Below are positions 16,646-25,767 of a stretch of DNA of 64,000 bases, piece after piece. Each line of letters begins with the position of its first letter. The stretch's first letter is position 1. Made by a program: the position numbers and the translations under genes. Source of the stretch: Virgibacillus halotolerans (GTDB taxonomy: Bacteria; Bacillota; Bacilli; Bacillales; Amphibacillaceae); the NCBI RefSeq assembly GCF_016908515.1, contig NZ_JAFBEA010000002.1, forward strand, positions 455,705 to 519,704, in the 5' to 3' direction. The notes under the pieces were generated by a model. That model saw only the letters and a list, made by a program, of their open reading frames with translations, was not told the origin of the DNA and did no database searches.

Positions 16646-18157
16646 TTATTTTAATTCCTCTATATCTGCATTTACAGTTGCAACAGCTGGATCTAATGCA
16701 GGCACTGTTTTTTTATCAACAAAATCGCCTAATACATAATGATCTAGTTCATCTTTTGGAATCGCACGATATTTTTTAAAGCGCGAAAGGAAGAAGATTG
16801 CCCCTAGACCAACCCAAACTAATAAAGCAATCCATGAAGGTGTCCCCAAGAATCCTGGTGAGCCTGGTACGGCTAGTAAAAGGAAAAAAGCTATACTAGT
16901 AATAACGCCTAATAGTGAAAGGAATTTTCTACCTGGAGCGACGATTGAGACACCTCTTGCATGTTCGACTGACGCGTCCGACCATTTGAATAAACGATAA
17001 GCAACAAAACAAGCATAAAAGTAGGCAATGGTTACACCAAGTGATGACATGTCAACGACCCATAGTAACGCTTCTCGGCCAAAGAATGGTGCGAACATAG
17101 TTACTGCTAGCGTAAATAAAATGCCAATATGAGGTGTTTTGTATTTAGGATGTAATTTACCAAATGCTTTTGGAAGTACCTTTGCTCTCCCCATTGCAAA
17201 TAGTAATCTACTAGTAGATGCATAAAATCCATTCAGACCAGTGAATATACCCATTAATAGTGCAAAGGAAAGTAAAATTACGCCCCATACGCCATAGGCA
17301 TTTTGCACAATAGTACCTGTTCCCCAAACAGAACCGGCATTCACTGCGTTTGTCCATGATTGACCTACACCGGTAGCAAGAACAGCGATACAATAGGCAA
17401 AGCACGCACAAAGTAGAGCGATCACAATTAATTTAAAAGATTTTTTAGGTGAAAAGTCAAATTCTTCAGCCACCTGTGGTATATTACTAAAACCAATATA
17501 TGCCCATGGCGCAATAGCAACGATGGCAATAATAGAAGAAATCGCACCTACACCTGGCTTGAAAACAGGCTGTAAGTTTGTAAATGAACTAGATGGATGT
17601 AAGATCATACCAATCGTTAATAAAATTAATCCTGCAAGTAATGCTACACAAAAGACAAATTGGGAAAAACCTGATAAATCTGATCCACGTATGTTGATGA
17701 GCGCAAAGATAATTAAGGAGATAATAGCAATGACAACTTCTCCAGCATAAACCTCCCATCCAGCAATATTATACATAAATCCCTGTTCAATAACAGAAGG
17801 TAAAACAAATTTACCTAGGAGCGCTATTGCTGATGCATTAAGTGCTACAATCGACATATAGCCAAGTGTTAAGAACCAACCACAGAAAAATGCATGGTAT
17901 CTACCTAAACCATAATAAGCATATGCAAATTCTCCACCGGACACAGGTAATTTCTTAACAAGAAAACCGTAGCTTACACCGATAATGATCATCAAAACTG
18001 CGCCAATACAAAATCCAATAATGACTCCTAATGGACCAGCCATTGACATCCAATCCACCGGTAAAACAAATGCTCCCCAACCAACTGCCGATCCAAAAGC
18101 AATTGCCCAAACCCAATGCGGCTTTAATGTTTTTCCTAACTGTTCGCGTTGTTCCAT
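16646..18157 (-). CDS. APC-superfamily amino acid permease
   Basis: A 503-residue membrane protein with about 12 hydrophobic segments. Near the N-terminus it has SAVGWGAFVLP, with GGEFAYAYYGLG further on, as in the APC amino acid/polyamine/organocation superfamily. It is clearly similar to the protein at 40057-41514, for example in LKPHWVWAIAFGS against LKPSWVWAIALGS. The substrate is unknown. It lies beyond the taurine genes on the opposite strand, which is weak support for import of an amino compound. A cre-like site lies in its leader, so catabolite control is likely. Confidence 0.85.
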   Translation of the reverse strand: MEQREQLGKTLKPHWVWAIAFGSAVGWGAFVLPVDWMSMAGPLGVIIGFCIGAVLMIIIGVSYGFLVKKLPVSGGEFAYAYYGLGRYHAFFCGWFLTLGYMSIVALNASAIALLGKFVLPSVIEQGFMYNIAGWEVYAGEVVIAIISLIIFALINIRGSDLSGFSQFVFCVALLAGLILLTIGMILHPSSSFTNLQPVFKPGVGAISSIIAIVAIAPWAYIGFSNIPQVAEEFDFSPKKSFKLIVIALLCACFAYCIAVLATGVGQSWTNAVNAGSVWGTGTIVQNAYGVWGVILLSFALLMGIFTGLNGFYASTSRLLFAMGRAKVLPKAFGKLHPKYKTPHIGILFTLAVTMFAPFFGREALLWVVDMSSLGVTIAYFYACFVAYRLFKWSDASVEHARGVSIVAPGRKFLSLLGVITSIAFFLLLAVPGSPGFLGTPSWIALLVWVGLGAIFFLSRFKKYRAIPKDELDHYVLGDFVDKKTVPALDPAVATVNADIEELK

Positions 18158-18185
18158 ATTTACAAATCTCCTTCTTCTATCATTT

Positions 18186-18199
18186 TGGATACGCTTTCA
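18186..18199 (-). promoter_or_regulatory. cre (CcpA) site in the APC permease leader
   Basis: On the minus strand TGAAAGCGTATCCA fits the consensus TGNAANCGNWNNCW at every position. It lies 29 bases before the permease start and downstream of the candidate promoter, a repressing position. Confidence 0.65.
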
Positions 18200-18231
18200 A
18201 AATTGAGGTACTTAACATTCCAACTACATAA

Positions 18232-18260
18232 ATTAAACCATTTGCATTGTGTATAAGCAA
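18232..18260 (-). promoter_or_regulatory. Candidate promoter of the APC permease gene
   Basis: On the minus strand TTGCTT (18260-18255) and TTTAAT (18237-18232) are spaced by 17 bases. Confidence 0.4.
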
Positions 18261-18424
18261 TAGCATTTGGAAAAATTAGTTATTTGAATAAACAATAGTA
18301 ATTATGGCTATTTTTTATAAGCCGTACAAGCAGGGAACAAAGACTAAAACCACCACCTTTAGTGGCCTTTATCATGTATAATTAAAAATAATAGGATTCA
18401 GTAATGAAATGGAGGGAATCGTCA

Positions 18425-19369
18425 ATGAATTTTGGAATCATAGGAACGAATTGGATCACGGATCGGTTTATAAAAGCAGCAAAACAACACCCTGATTTTA
18501 CTATTGGGGCGATCTATTCAAGAACAACTAGCAAAGGTCAATCTTTTGCCGAGAAATATCATGTTCAAAATGTATATACAAATATGGAAAAAATGTTTAA
18601 AAGTGGGGATATCGAGGCTGTTTATATCGCATCACCAAATGCATTACATGCGAAACAGAGTATCTTGGCAATGAAATACGGTATCCATGTCCTTTGTGAA
18701 AAACCAGCTGTAACGTCTGTAAGGGAGATAGATGAGGTGATTGAAGCATCACAGAATTACCAAACAACCTATATGGAAGCTATGAAATCAACAGTAACAC
18801 CGACATTCCTTAATCTGAAAAAGAACATGGATAAGATTGGCCCACTAAGGCGAATTGTATTTCAGTTTAGTCGCCATGCATCAGCATATGATAACTATCA
18901 AGCCGGGTTTATTGAAAATGTCTTTAAGCCGGAATTAGGGAATGGTGCAAAAATGGACATGGGGGTCTATTGCATCTCCCCATTAATTCATTTAGTCGGT
19001 GCGCCAAAATCTGTTCAACAAAATCATTATTTACTATCAACAGGTGCTGATGGACAGGGTAGTATGTATTTGAAATATGATGCATTTGAAGCCGTTATGA
19101 TGTATTCAAAAATCACCGATTCCTATTTACCAAGTGAAATACAAGGGGAAAAAGGTGTTATCGAAATCGATAAAATCAGTGATCCGAAAAATGTTGTCAT
19201 TAAATATAGAAATGGGGAAACGGAGATGATTGGTGTGAACCATAAATTTGATACCATGTTTTATGAGCTAGAGGAATTTATAACATGTATTAAAAATAAA
19301 CAAATCGAATCTACTATTAATACACATCAAAAGTCGAGGGAAGTGATAGAATTATTGACACAAAAATAA
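18425..19369 (+). CDS. Gfo/Idh/MocA-family NAD(P)-dependent oxidoreductase
   Basis: A 314-residue oxidoreductase. The N-terminal Rossmann segment is NFGIIGTNWITDRF (residues 2-15) and the catalytic-lysine motif CEKPAVTS lies near 93-100. The C-terminal alpha/beta domain has a GNGAKMDMGVYCISP segment. Family members oxidise sugars, inositols or dihydrodiols. The substrate is not indicated by neighbours. The ATG at 18425 is chosen because GGAGGG lies 9 bases before it; an ATG seven codons earlier has no ribosome site. It seems to be transcribed alone. Confidence 0.85.
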   Translation: MNFGIIGTNWITDRFIKAAKQHPDFTIGAIYSRTTSKGQSFAEKYHVQNVYTNMEKMFKSGDIEAVYIASPNALHAKQSILAMKYGIHVLCEKPAVTSVREIDEVIEASQNYQTTYMEAMKSTVTPTFLNLKKNMDKIGPLRRIVFQFSRHASAYDNYQAGFIENVFKPELGNGAKMDMGVYCISPLIHLVGAPKSVQQNHYLLSTGADGQGSMYLKYDAFEAVMMYSKITDSYLPSEIQGEKGVIEIDKISDPKNVVIKYRNGETEMIGVNHKFDTMFYELEEFITCIKNKQIESTINTHQKSREVIELLTQK

Positions 19370-19905
19370 TCCAGGAAAACAGTACATACAATTGACATGA
19401 AGCGTTAATCAAAGTGATGACGGAACATAATCGAATGTATACTAAAATAACCATCCAAAGTTTCACTAATAATTAAAGAGAAGTTTGCGGAGCGCTTCAT
19501 CAAATAAAAACAATCTTCGACAATTATTTCCCGGGTAATAACGGACGAAGAGCATCATCATTTTAAGAACAAGTTTTATAAAAAATGGGGTTGTTTGATA
19601 AATACAAGACGAACTATCTGAAGCATAACCAGTAATTGAAAAGGATGCCAAGCTCGTTCAGATGATGTATTGCTCAGCCACGGCGGAAAATTTGCATGCG
19701 TGAGAAGTTTTTGTGAAAATAGTAAACTAATTTTCTGTGTGCGCCTTTAAAAAGGAGGGGAGGTATGTTCTGATTGGGATGCTTTATCTATGTTCGTTCT
19801 CCTCTTTTTTTATGAAAACTAAAAAAGTACAAACAACAATCGCCCCATCAGTAAATGTATGTTAAGGTAAATATATAATCAAAATAGAAATCTGCGTATT
19901 TGCAG
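19370..19905. other. Intergenic stretch of about 536 bases
   Basis: No supported gene was found between the Gfo/Idh gene and the riboswitch. AAAAAGGAGGGGAG (19749-19762) and CTCCTCTTTTTTT (19799-19811) may pair as a poor terminator. TATAAT at 19874-19879 is the probable -10 box for the queC leader; no convincing -35 box was seen. Confidence 0.4.
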
Positions 19906-19945
19906 GAGAGGTTCGAAATTCCATCCCTCGTTAAAAAACTAAGGA
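19906..19945 (+). ncRNA. preQ1-I riboswitch aptamer
   Basis: The order of elements matches the class I preQ1 aptamer: GAGAGGTTC, a loop with CCATCCCTC, then the A-rich strand TTAAAAAACTAAGGAG that folds back to form the pseudoknot. It stands directly before queCDE, its usual target in Bacillaceae, and a terminator hairpin follows. Bound preQ1 would favour termination and lower synthesis of the queuosine precursor. Confidence 0.92.
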
Positions 19946-19948
19946 GTC

Positions 19949-19977
19949 GACAACACTCTTTTTGTGTTGTCTTTTTT
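19949..19977 (+). terminator. Riboswitch-controlled terminator before queC
   Basis: GACAACAC (19949-19956) pairs with GTGTTGTC (19964-19971), followed by TTTTTT. It lies 3 bases after the preQ1 aptamer and 38 bases before queC, the position of an expression platform. Confidence 0.9.
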
Positions 19978-20015
19978 GATGGAAGGCCTTTCTTTTTGAT
20001 AAAGAGAGAGGGGAA

Positions 20016-20684
20016 ATGAAAGTGAATAAGAAAGCAGTTGTTGTCTTTAGTGGTGGGCAGGATAGTACCACCTGTTTGTTTTGGGCTTTGGAGCAATTTG
20101 AGGAAGTAGAAGCTGTTACATTTCAATATGGGCAGCGGCACATTGCTGAATTGGATTGTGCCAAGGAGATATGCCAAACACTTGGAGTACCGCACCATGA
20201 ACTGGATATGTCATTATTAAATCAATTAGCACCGAACGCGCTGACCAGGAATGATATGGAGATCACAGAGGATGCAGAAGGAATGCCTTCAACCTTTGTA
20301 CCAGGAAGGAATCTATTATTTCTATCATTTGCAGGTGTGCTAGCAAAACAAATTGGTGCAGCAAATTTGATCACCGGGGTCAGTGAGACAGATTTTAGCG
20401 GTTATCCGGACTGTCGAGATGTATTTATGAAATCATTAAATGTCACCTTGAATTTATCAATGGATGATACGTTTGTCATACATACACCGTTGATGTGGCT
20501 GGATAAATCGCAAGTTTGGGAACTTAGCGATCAGTTAGACGCCTTTGAGTTTGTAAAAGAGCGCACACTCACTTGTTATAATGGCGTAAAAGGAAGTGGC
20601 TGTGGAGAATGTCCATCCTGTCAGTTACGAAATAATGGATTAGAACAATATGAACAAAGAAGAGAAGCAGGTGAAATCATATGA
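20016..20684 (+). CDS. queC: 7-cyano-7-deazaguanine synthase
   Basis: A 222-residue QueC. It has the ATP-pyrophosphatase loop [13 protein letters not shown] (residues 7-19) and the C-terminal zinc motif [10 protein letters not shown]. It converts 7-carboxy-7-deazaguanine with ammonia and ATP to preQ0 in queuosine synthesis. A GTG at 20022 is an alternative start with better spacing from GAGAGGGG. It overlaps queD by four bases (ATGA). The preQ1 riboswitch controls the operon. No queF lies in the window. Confidence 0.95.
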   Translation: MKVNKKAVVVFSGGQDSTTCLFWALEQFEEVEAVTFQYGQRHIAELDCAKEICQTLGVPHHELDMSLLNQLAPNALTRNDMEITEDAEGMPSTFVPGRNLLFLSFAGVLAKQIGAANLITGVSETDFSGYPDCRDVFMKSLNVTLNLSMDDTFVIHTPLMWLDKSQVWELSDQLDAFEFVKERTLTCYNGVKGSGCGECPSCQLRNNGLEQYEQRREAGEII

Positions 20685-21118
20685 TGCAACAAATTTATCC
20701 GGTTGCACCCCATGACTTTACCTTTGAATTAAATAAAGACTTTCACTTTGCAGCGGCGCACTATATTGCTCATGAAGATGCTGGGAAATGTAAAGAGACG
20801 CACGGACACACATATTTTGCAAATATCACCATTGTAGGTGATGATTTGAATGATACCGGGTTTCTGGTCGATTTTAAAACCATTAAAGATTTGATTCATC
20901 AGCGTTTTGATCATGGCGTGTTGAATGAAGATCCAGCATTTTCTGATGCAGATTCTAATTACTTTCCAACGACTGAAGTGGTCGCGCGTACGACTTATGA
21001 GATTATCCAGGACTATTTAAATACATTGGAAAATCAGCCCGTATGTCTGCAAATATTTTTACGTGAAACGCCGACAAGTTACTGTATTTATCGTCCAAGA
21101 AAGGTGGATAAATCATGA
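20681..21118 (+). CDS. queD: 6-carboxy-5,6,7,8-tetrahydropterin synthase
   Basis: A 145-residue QueD of the 6-pyruvoyl-tetrahydropterin synthase family. Zinc-binding histidines lie in FHFAAAHYI and ETHGHTY, with the catalytic Cys in GKCKETHGH. It makes 6-carboxytetrahydropterin from dihydroneopterin triphosphate, the first specific step to preQ0. Its start overlaps the queC stop, and its stop overlaps the queE start, both by four bases, showing a tightly coupled operon. Confidence 0.95.
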   Translation: MMQQIYPVAPHDFTFELNKDFHFAAAHYIAHEDAGKCKETHGHTYFANITIVGDDLNDTGFLVDFKTIKDLIHQRFDHGVLNEDPAFSDADSNYFPTTEVVARTTYEIIQDYLNTLENQPVCLQIFLRETPTSYCIYRPRKVDKS

Positions 21119-21837
21119 AGATACCTGTGCTTGAAGTATTTGGACCGACCATTCAAGGAGAAGGGATGGTAATCGGTAAGAAGACGATGTTTGTTCGTAC
21201 AGCTGGATGTGACTATTCTTGTTCCTGGTGCGATTCGAAATTTACGTGGGATGGTTCAGAAAAAAACAATATTCAGCTCATGGCGCCAGAAGAGATTTGG
21301 GATGCATTAAAGGAAAAAGGCGGAGATCGCTTTGGTCATGTCACCTTATCCGGTGGTAATCCCGGTTTACTTGCTCATTTAGATGGTCTGATTGAGCTGT
21401 TACACCAAGCGGATATAAAGGTAGCCTTGGAAACGCAGGGAAGTAGGTGGCAACCTTGGTTTAGAAGCATTGATGAGCTGACCCTATCACCAAAGCCACC
21501 GAGCTCTGGAATGCGTACAGATTATGCAAAGCTTGATCAGATTATCGATACATTGCGGCAGGAACAAAATGGATCCTTCAGCTTAAAGGTTGTTATCTTT
21601 GATCAGGATGATTTGGATTATGCAATCGCAATACATCAAAGGTATCCTGATGTAGAATTATTTCTTCAGGTTGGCAATAATGATCTAGAGATAGCGGATG
21701 ATAAAGAATTACTGGACCAGATGCTGCGAAATTATGAGAAACTTATTGACAAGGTAATGGAAAGTAATGAATTGAAGGATGTTCGTGTACTCCCCCAACT
21801 ACATACCTATTTATGGGGGAATAAGCGAGGGGTATAA
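21115..21837 (+). CDS. queE: 7-carboxy-7-deazaguanine synthase (radical SAM)
   Basis: A 240-residue radical SAM enzyme. The cluster-binding cysteines are in CDYSCSWCDSKFTW (around residues 33-46), spaced CxxxCxxC, and GPTIQGEG near the N-terminus is a QueE signature. It contracts the carboxytetrahydropterin ring to the 7-deazaguanine carboxylate, between the QueD and QueC steps. It ends the queCDE operon and is followed by a terminator. Confidence 0.95.
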   Translation: MKIPVLEVFGPTIQGEGMVIGKKTMFVRTAGCDYSCSWCDSKFTWDGSEKNNIQLMAPEEIWDALKEKGGDRFGHVTLSGGNPGLLAHLDGLIELLHQADIKVALETQGSRWQPWFRSIDELTLSPKPPSSGMRTDYAKLDQIIDTLRQEQNGSFSLKVVIFDQDDLDYAIAIHQRYPDVELFLQVGNNDLEIADDKELLDQMLRNYEKLIDKVMESNELKDVRVLPQLHTYLWGNKRGV

Positions 21838-21842
21838 GAATG

Positions 21843-21874
21843 AAGAAACCACAACTAAGTAATTGTGGTTTCTT
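21843..21874 (+). terminator. Rho-independent terminator after queE
   Basis: A 12-bp perfect stem (21843-21854 with 21863-21874) with an 8-base loop, followed by GTTCGTTT. Confidence 0.8.
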
Positions 21875-21961
21875 GTTCGTTTAGGAACAGGAAACTTGGT
21901 ACAGATAGCCGGTCATGATAAGGTATTTGTATAGTTAACTGAAACGAAGGGTGGAAATAAA

Positions 21962-22264
21962 GTGGGATTAAAAGTGGTGTTAAATGAAGCGTCAATCGAT
22001 ACAATAAATTTTTATCATACAACTGTTACGGATGAAGGAACGAAGAAACAATTGCAAAAAATAATATTCGATTTTAAAGTGAGTAGCAGTATGTACCATG
22101 ATATCACTGTGCTACTGTACAAGAATGATTTTGAAGTAAAGGTGCCTGAGGAAAACCTAACGTTCCATGCTACGATTCATAATTATTCAACTTCGATAAC
22201 GGATTTGTATGCGGAGAATGAGGTCGGAGATTTTCACTTGGAGCTAATAGAGAAAGTTTTGTAG
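21962..22264 (+). CDS. ykvR: DUF3219 family protein (YkvR-like)
   Basis: A 100-residue protein starting at GTG, with a GGTGG site a few bases before it. It resembles B. subtilis YkvR (DUF3219), notably in DITVLLYK, HATIHNYSTSITDLY and the C-terminal GDFHLELIE. The function is unknown; the fold is thought to be a small beta-rich domain. In B. subtilis ykvR also lies near the queuosine genes, which supports conserved order rather than a shared pathway. Confidence 0.75.
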   Translation: MGLKVVLNEASIDTINFYHTTVTDEGTKKQLQKIIFDFKVSSSMYHDITVLLYKNDFEVKVPEENLTFHATIHNYSTSITDLYAENEVGDFHLELIEKVL

Positions 22265-22325
22265 GAAAGGGATAAATAGAGCGGGCGGATTCATTCTTCC
22301 CCTCGATTTTTTTCCAGTTTTATAT

Positions 22326-22331
22326 TATAAT
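22326..22331 (+). promoter_or_regulatory. Probable -10 box of sigL
   Basis: TATAAT lies 54 bases before the chosen sigL start and 4 bases before a perfect cre site. The -35 region is poor. Confidence 0.5.
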
Positions 22332-22335
22332 AGAA

Positions 22336-22349
22336 TGAAAGCGCATACA
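22336..22349 (+). promoter_or_regulatory. cre (CcpA) site at the sigL promoter
   Basis: TGAAAGCGCATACA fits the cre consensus TGNAANCGNWNNCW fully. It begins 4 bases after the -10 box, where CcpA would block transcription. CcpA control of sigL is known in B. subtilis. The same 14 bases, within a 19-base identical word, recur before the gene at 49494. Confidence 0.85.
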
Positions 22350-22379
22350 ATTGGTTTAGGAAGCTTGGGGGGAAATACA

Positions 22380-23696
22380 ATGGAAATGTTACTTCAACAA
22401 AAACAAACGATGAACCTTGTGATGACAACGGAGCTAAGGCAAGCCATTTCTTTATTACAGTATACAACGTATGAATTGTATCAATTTATAAAAGAGCAGG
22501 AACTGGAAAATCCATTAATTGAATTAGTGGAAAAGGAAGATAGTTATTCATACAGTAGTGGGGCAGCCAGAAAGACAGTGAAATCGGGCGATGCTACTCC
22601 AGATCCGTTTGAGTTTATTGCCAACGACGGGGAGAATATGCGGCAAAATCTGATTAAACAATCTCAATGGATGAACTTGAGTGAAGGAGATCAACAAATT
22701 CTCCATTATTTGATTTTAAGTTTAGATGAAAATGGCTTTCTGCCTTTAACCATTTCCGAAATATCTTCCCAACTAGGATTGGGAGAAGAAGAGGTATTAG
22801 ATAAAATAAAACTGCTTCAGCAGCTGGAACCAATTGGTGTCGGTGCCCGAAATTTGCAGGAATGTTTATTATTACAGGCGGAATATCATTATCCTGATGA
22901 ACAGATCGTGCAATCGATCATCAAAGAACAATTAAACAACTTAGCAAATAAAAAATGGCATGAAATCGCAAACAGCCTTCAGGCAACATTACAAGAAGTG
23001 AAAATGGCTTTTGATATGATTCAAACACTGGATCCAAAACCGTGTACGATGCTTTCAAATGATAAAACTGAATATTTAAATCCAGATATTATTATAGAGC
23101 ATATTGATGGCGTGTTTGAAGTATCTTTGAATGATGGATATGTACCAGAAATTCGTTATAATCAGCAATATTTCGGTCTAGTTGATAAAAAAACGGATGC
23201 TTACGAATATGTACATGACAAATATAAAAGTTACCAATGGCTGCTTAGTAGTATTGAACAACGAAGAAATACCATTTTAAAAATCACGCATGCGGTGATT
23301 CAAAAGCAGCAGGGGTTCTTTACAGATGGGTTCTCCGCATTAAAGCCACTTACTTTGAGGGAAATTGCTGACGAAATTGATATGCATGAATCGACAGTAA
23401 GCCGAGCGACCATGAATAAAGTGATCCAAACATCAAAAGGATCGTTTGACTTTCGAATCTTCTTCACGTCTAAATTAAACACAGCGGATGGCAATTCGAT
23501 GTCACAGACAAAAGTGAAACTTTTATTAAAAGATGTTGTCAAGCAGGAGAATAAGTACAAACCATTTTCCGATCAGAAAATAGCTGATTATTTTAAAACG
23601 AAGAAAGGGATCACAATCTCCAGAAGGACTGTAGCAAAATATCGGGAGGAATTAAAAATACCAGCTTCTAGTAAACGTAAAGAGATAGAATTATGA
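22380..23696 (+). CDS. sigL: RNA polymerase sigma-54 factor
   Basis: A 438-residue RpoN/SigL. The N-terminal glutamine-rich activator-contact region is QQKQTMNLVMTTELRQAISLLQ-like (first 25 residues), a core-binding domain follows, and the C-terminal RpoN box reads ISRRTVAKYREE (ARRTVxKYR type). It directs transcription from -24/-12 promoters with enhancer-binding activators. The ATG at 22380 is chosen: GGGGGG lies 7 bases before it and the family N-terminus fits. An ATG 15 codons upstream falls inside the cre site. Confidence 0.93.
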   Translation: MEMLLQQKQTMNLVMTTELRQAISLLQYTTYELYQFIKEQELENPLIELVEKEDSYSYSSGAARKTVKSGDATPDPFEFIANDGENMRQNLIKQSQWMNLSEGDQQILHYLILSLDENGFLPLTISEISSQLGLGEEEVLDKIKLLQQLEPIGVGARNLQECLLLQAEYHYPDEQIVQSIIKEQLNNLANKKWHEIANSLQATLQEVKMAFDMIQTLDPKPCTMLSNDKTEYLNPDIIIEHIDGVFEVSLNDGYVPEIRYNQQYFGLVDKKTDAYEYVHDKYKSYQWLLSSIEQRRNTILKITHAVIQKQQGFFTDGFSALKPLTLREIADEIDMHESTVSRATMNKVIQTSKGSFDFRIFFTSKLNTADGNSMSQTKVKLLLKDVVKQENKYKPFSDQKIADYFKTKKGITISRRTVAKYREELKIPASSKRKEIEL

Positions 23697-23726
23697 TTGT
23701 TTTGTTTTACCATTTTAATGATGGGT

Positions 23727-23767
23727 AAAGCTTGCGCAGAAATGTGTTTTAATCTGCGCAAGCTTTT
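23727..23767 (+). terminator. Rho-independent terminator after sigL
   Basis: A perfect 14-bp stem (23727-23740 with 23753-23766) with a 12-base loop and a short T tail. Confidence 0.85.
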
Positions 23768-23895
23768 CCTTTATTGGGGAAATTTCTGGACTGGGTATGA
23801 CCGTCTTTGGTATTTTCCCTAAAATCATATCATACGCCCATTCATAATATCAGATGTTATAATAGCTACAAATCAGTAGTAAATGAAAGGGGAAA

Positions 23896-24729
23896 ATGAC
23901 GTTGATAAACAGCTTGCAAGATACGGTTACATTACATAATGGCATCAAGATGCCGATATTTGGTTTAGGTGTATATAAGGTAGACGATGGAAAGACCGTT
24001 GTGGAATCGGTCAAAACAGCGATTAATCATGGCTATAGGAGTATTGATACAGCTTCTTTTTATGACAATGAAATTGGTGTAGGACAGGCGATTAAGGAAT
24101 CTGATATTGCTAGAGAAGATATTTTTGTCACGTCAAAAGTATGGAACGATGAGCAAGGGTATGAGAGTACATTACAGGCTTTTGAAAGAAGTCTGAAAAA
24201 GTTAGATTTGGAATACTTGGATCTTTATTTGATTCATTGGCCGATAAAAGACACGTATAAAGAGACATGGAGAGCACTGGAAAAGCTATATACAGATGGC
24301 AGGGTTCGAGCAATCGGAGTGAGTAATTTTAATGTCAATCAGCTACAGGATCTTTTGGCAGATTGCAATATAAAACCGGTTATCAATCAGGTGGAATTTC
24401 ACCCACATCTCACTCAGGTAGAACTACGGAACCTTTGCAAACAGGAAAATATTCAATTAGAAGCGTGGTCCCCTCTTAAACGGGGTAGGCTTTTAGAGGA
24501 GCCGACTATACTGAAAATTGCCAAGCAGTATCAAAAATCAGCAGCACAGGTCATTCTGCGCTGGGATTTGCAGAGCCAAGTCATAACGATACCTAAATCA
24601 ATAACAAAAGAGCGGATTATCGAAAACGCGGATATTTTCGATTTCAGTTTAACAGATGAAGATATGGAAAGCATTAATCAATTAAATAGGAATGATAGAA
24701 GCGGAAAAGATCCGGCTATTTATGAGTAA
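23896..24729 (+). CDS. Aldo/keto reductase (YvgN/YtbE type)
   Basis: A 277-residue NADPH-dependent aldo/keto reductase. The tetrad is visible: Asp in GYRSIDTASFYDNE (with Tyr), Lys in FVTSKVWND and His in LIHWPI. The C-terminal cofactor loop is IPKSITKERI. Relatives in Bacillus reduce methylglyoxal and other aldehydes. Nothing nearby gives the physiological substrate. The ATG lies only 3 bases after GGGG; a TTG at 23902 has better spacing. Confidence 0.9.
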   Translation: MTLINSLQDTVTLHNGIKMPIFGLGVYKVDDGKTVVESVKTAINHGYRSIDTASFYDNEIGVGQAIKESDIAREDIFVTSKVWNDEQGYESTLQAFERSLKKLDLEYLDLYLIHWPIKDTYKETWRALEKLYTDGRVRAIGVSNFNVNQLQDLLADCNIKPVINQVEFHPHLTQVELRNLCKQENIQLEAWSPLKRGRLLEEPTILKIAKQYQKSAAQVILRWDLQSQVITIPKSITKERIIENADIFDFSLTDEDMESINQLNRNDRSGKDPAIYE

Positions 24730-24784
24730 GCTGCCCCCGATAAATCCTTGGAAATACCAATAATGTTAATATATAATAAATGAT

Positions 24785-24823
24785 AACCGTCTGAATTGAA
24801 TAACCTTCATTCAGGCGGTTTCG
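24785..24823 (+). terminator. Terminator-like hairpin after the aldo/keto reductase gene
   Basis: AACCGTCTGAAT (24785-24796) pairs with ATTCAGGCGGTT (24809-24820) with one G-T pair. The T tail is short. Confidence 0.6.
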
Positions 24824-24921
24824 TATAAGATGAAACCATTATTTAAAAAAACTAGTAATTTGTCTAATAATCATGTTTAATGAAGGAAGGATTTATTCAT
24901 GACTTAGTAGGAAGTGTAAAG

Positions 24922-25719
24922 ATGAAAATTAGTAAACATGGAGATATAGAAGTCGTAAAAATGTCGGTCAATCCTCTGTTTCGTGTGATGGACATTTATT
25001 TATATTTTATGGATGGTTTGCTTGTTGACACCGGTCCAAGCATACGTAAGAGAGGTTTAATCCCGATTTTTAAATCATGGGATATTGAACAAATTGCACT
25101 GACGCATCATCATGAGGACCATGCAGGGATGGCGTCATGGTTAGCTGAACATACCGATGCAACTATTTTTGGTCATGAAAAGACAATAGAATTGGTAAAC
25201 AAGCGGGCTCAACTCCCATGGTACCGCAAGTTATTCTCCGGTCCCCGTGATGCGTTTCAAGCCTCGGTATATCCACAAGTTATTCAAACAGGGAAGTATG
25301 AATTTTATCCGATAGAAACACCCGGACATACAGATGATCATGTGAGTCTGTTTGAACCCAATCAAGGCTGGCTCTTTACGGGCGATTTGTATATAACGCC
25401 ATATCCGAAGGTATTTTTGAAGGAAGAATCAATGAATGCTTATATCGAATCGATTGAAAAATTGCAGCAATTGGATTACCAAACGATATTTTGTGCACAT
25501 GAGGGCGTTATTACCACCGGAAAACAAATGATGGATTATAAACTGGATTATTTAAAAGGCTTAAAAAATGAAGTAATCCGTCTGCACCAATTGGGATTAA
25601 GTGACCAGGCAATTATAAAAACACTTTTCCCAAAACAGGTGAAATTAGAACAAATAACATTTGGTTCCTTTTCACGGCTTCATTTAGTGCGTTCCTGTTA
25701 CATGGATGAAAAAGTATAA
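24922..25719 (+). CDS. MBL-fold metallohydrolase
   Basis: A 265-residue metallo-beta-lactamase-fold protein. The metal motif THHHEDHAG (HxHxDH) lies near residues 71-79, with further ligands in ETPGHTDDHVS and FTGDLY. Such proteins hydrolyse thioesters, lactones or other esters. The substrate is not evident. AGGAAG lies 7 bases before the ATG at 24922; an in-frame ATG 14 codons upstream has no good ribosome site. It lies in the same direction as the methyltransferase gene 48 bases on, and they may be cotranscribed. Confidence 0.82.
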   Translation: MKISKHGDIEVVKMSVNPLFRVMDIYLYFMDGLLVDTGPSIRKRGLIPIFKSWDIEQIALTHHHEDHAGMASWLAEHTDATIFGHEKTIELVNKRAQLPWYRKLFSGPRDAFQASVYPQVIQTGKYEFYPIETPGHTDDHVSLFEPNQGWLFTGDLYITPYPKVFLKEESMNAYIESIEKLQQLDYQTIFCAHEGVITTGKQMMDYKLDYLKGLKNEVIRLHQLGLSDQAIIKTLFPKQVKLEQITFGSFSRLHLVRSCYMDEKV

Positions 25720-25767
25720 GCAAGTAGAGTCCGTAAGATGCAATAATTCAATACAAGGGGGGATATC

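Noticed and set aside
22335..22379. Upstream ATG for sigL adding 15 residues
   Set aside because: The ATG is part of a perfect cre site 4 bases after the -10 box, lacks a ribosome site, and the added residues are not in the sigma-54 family.
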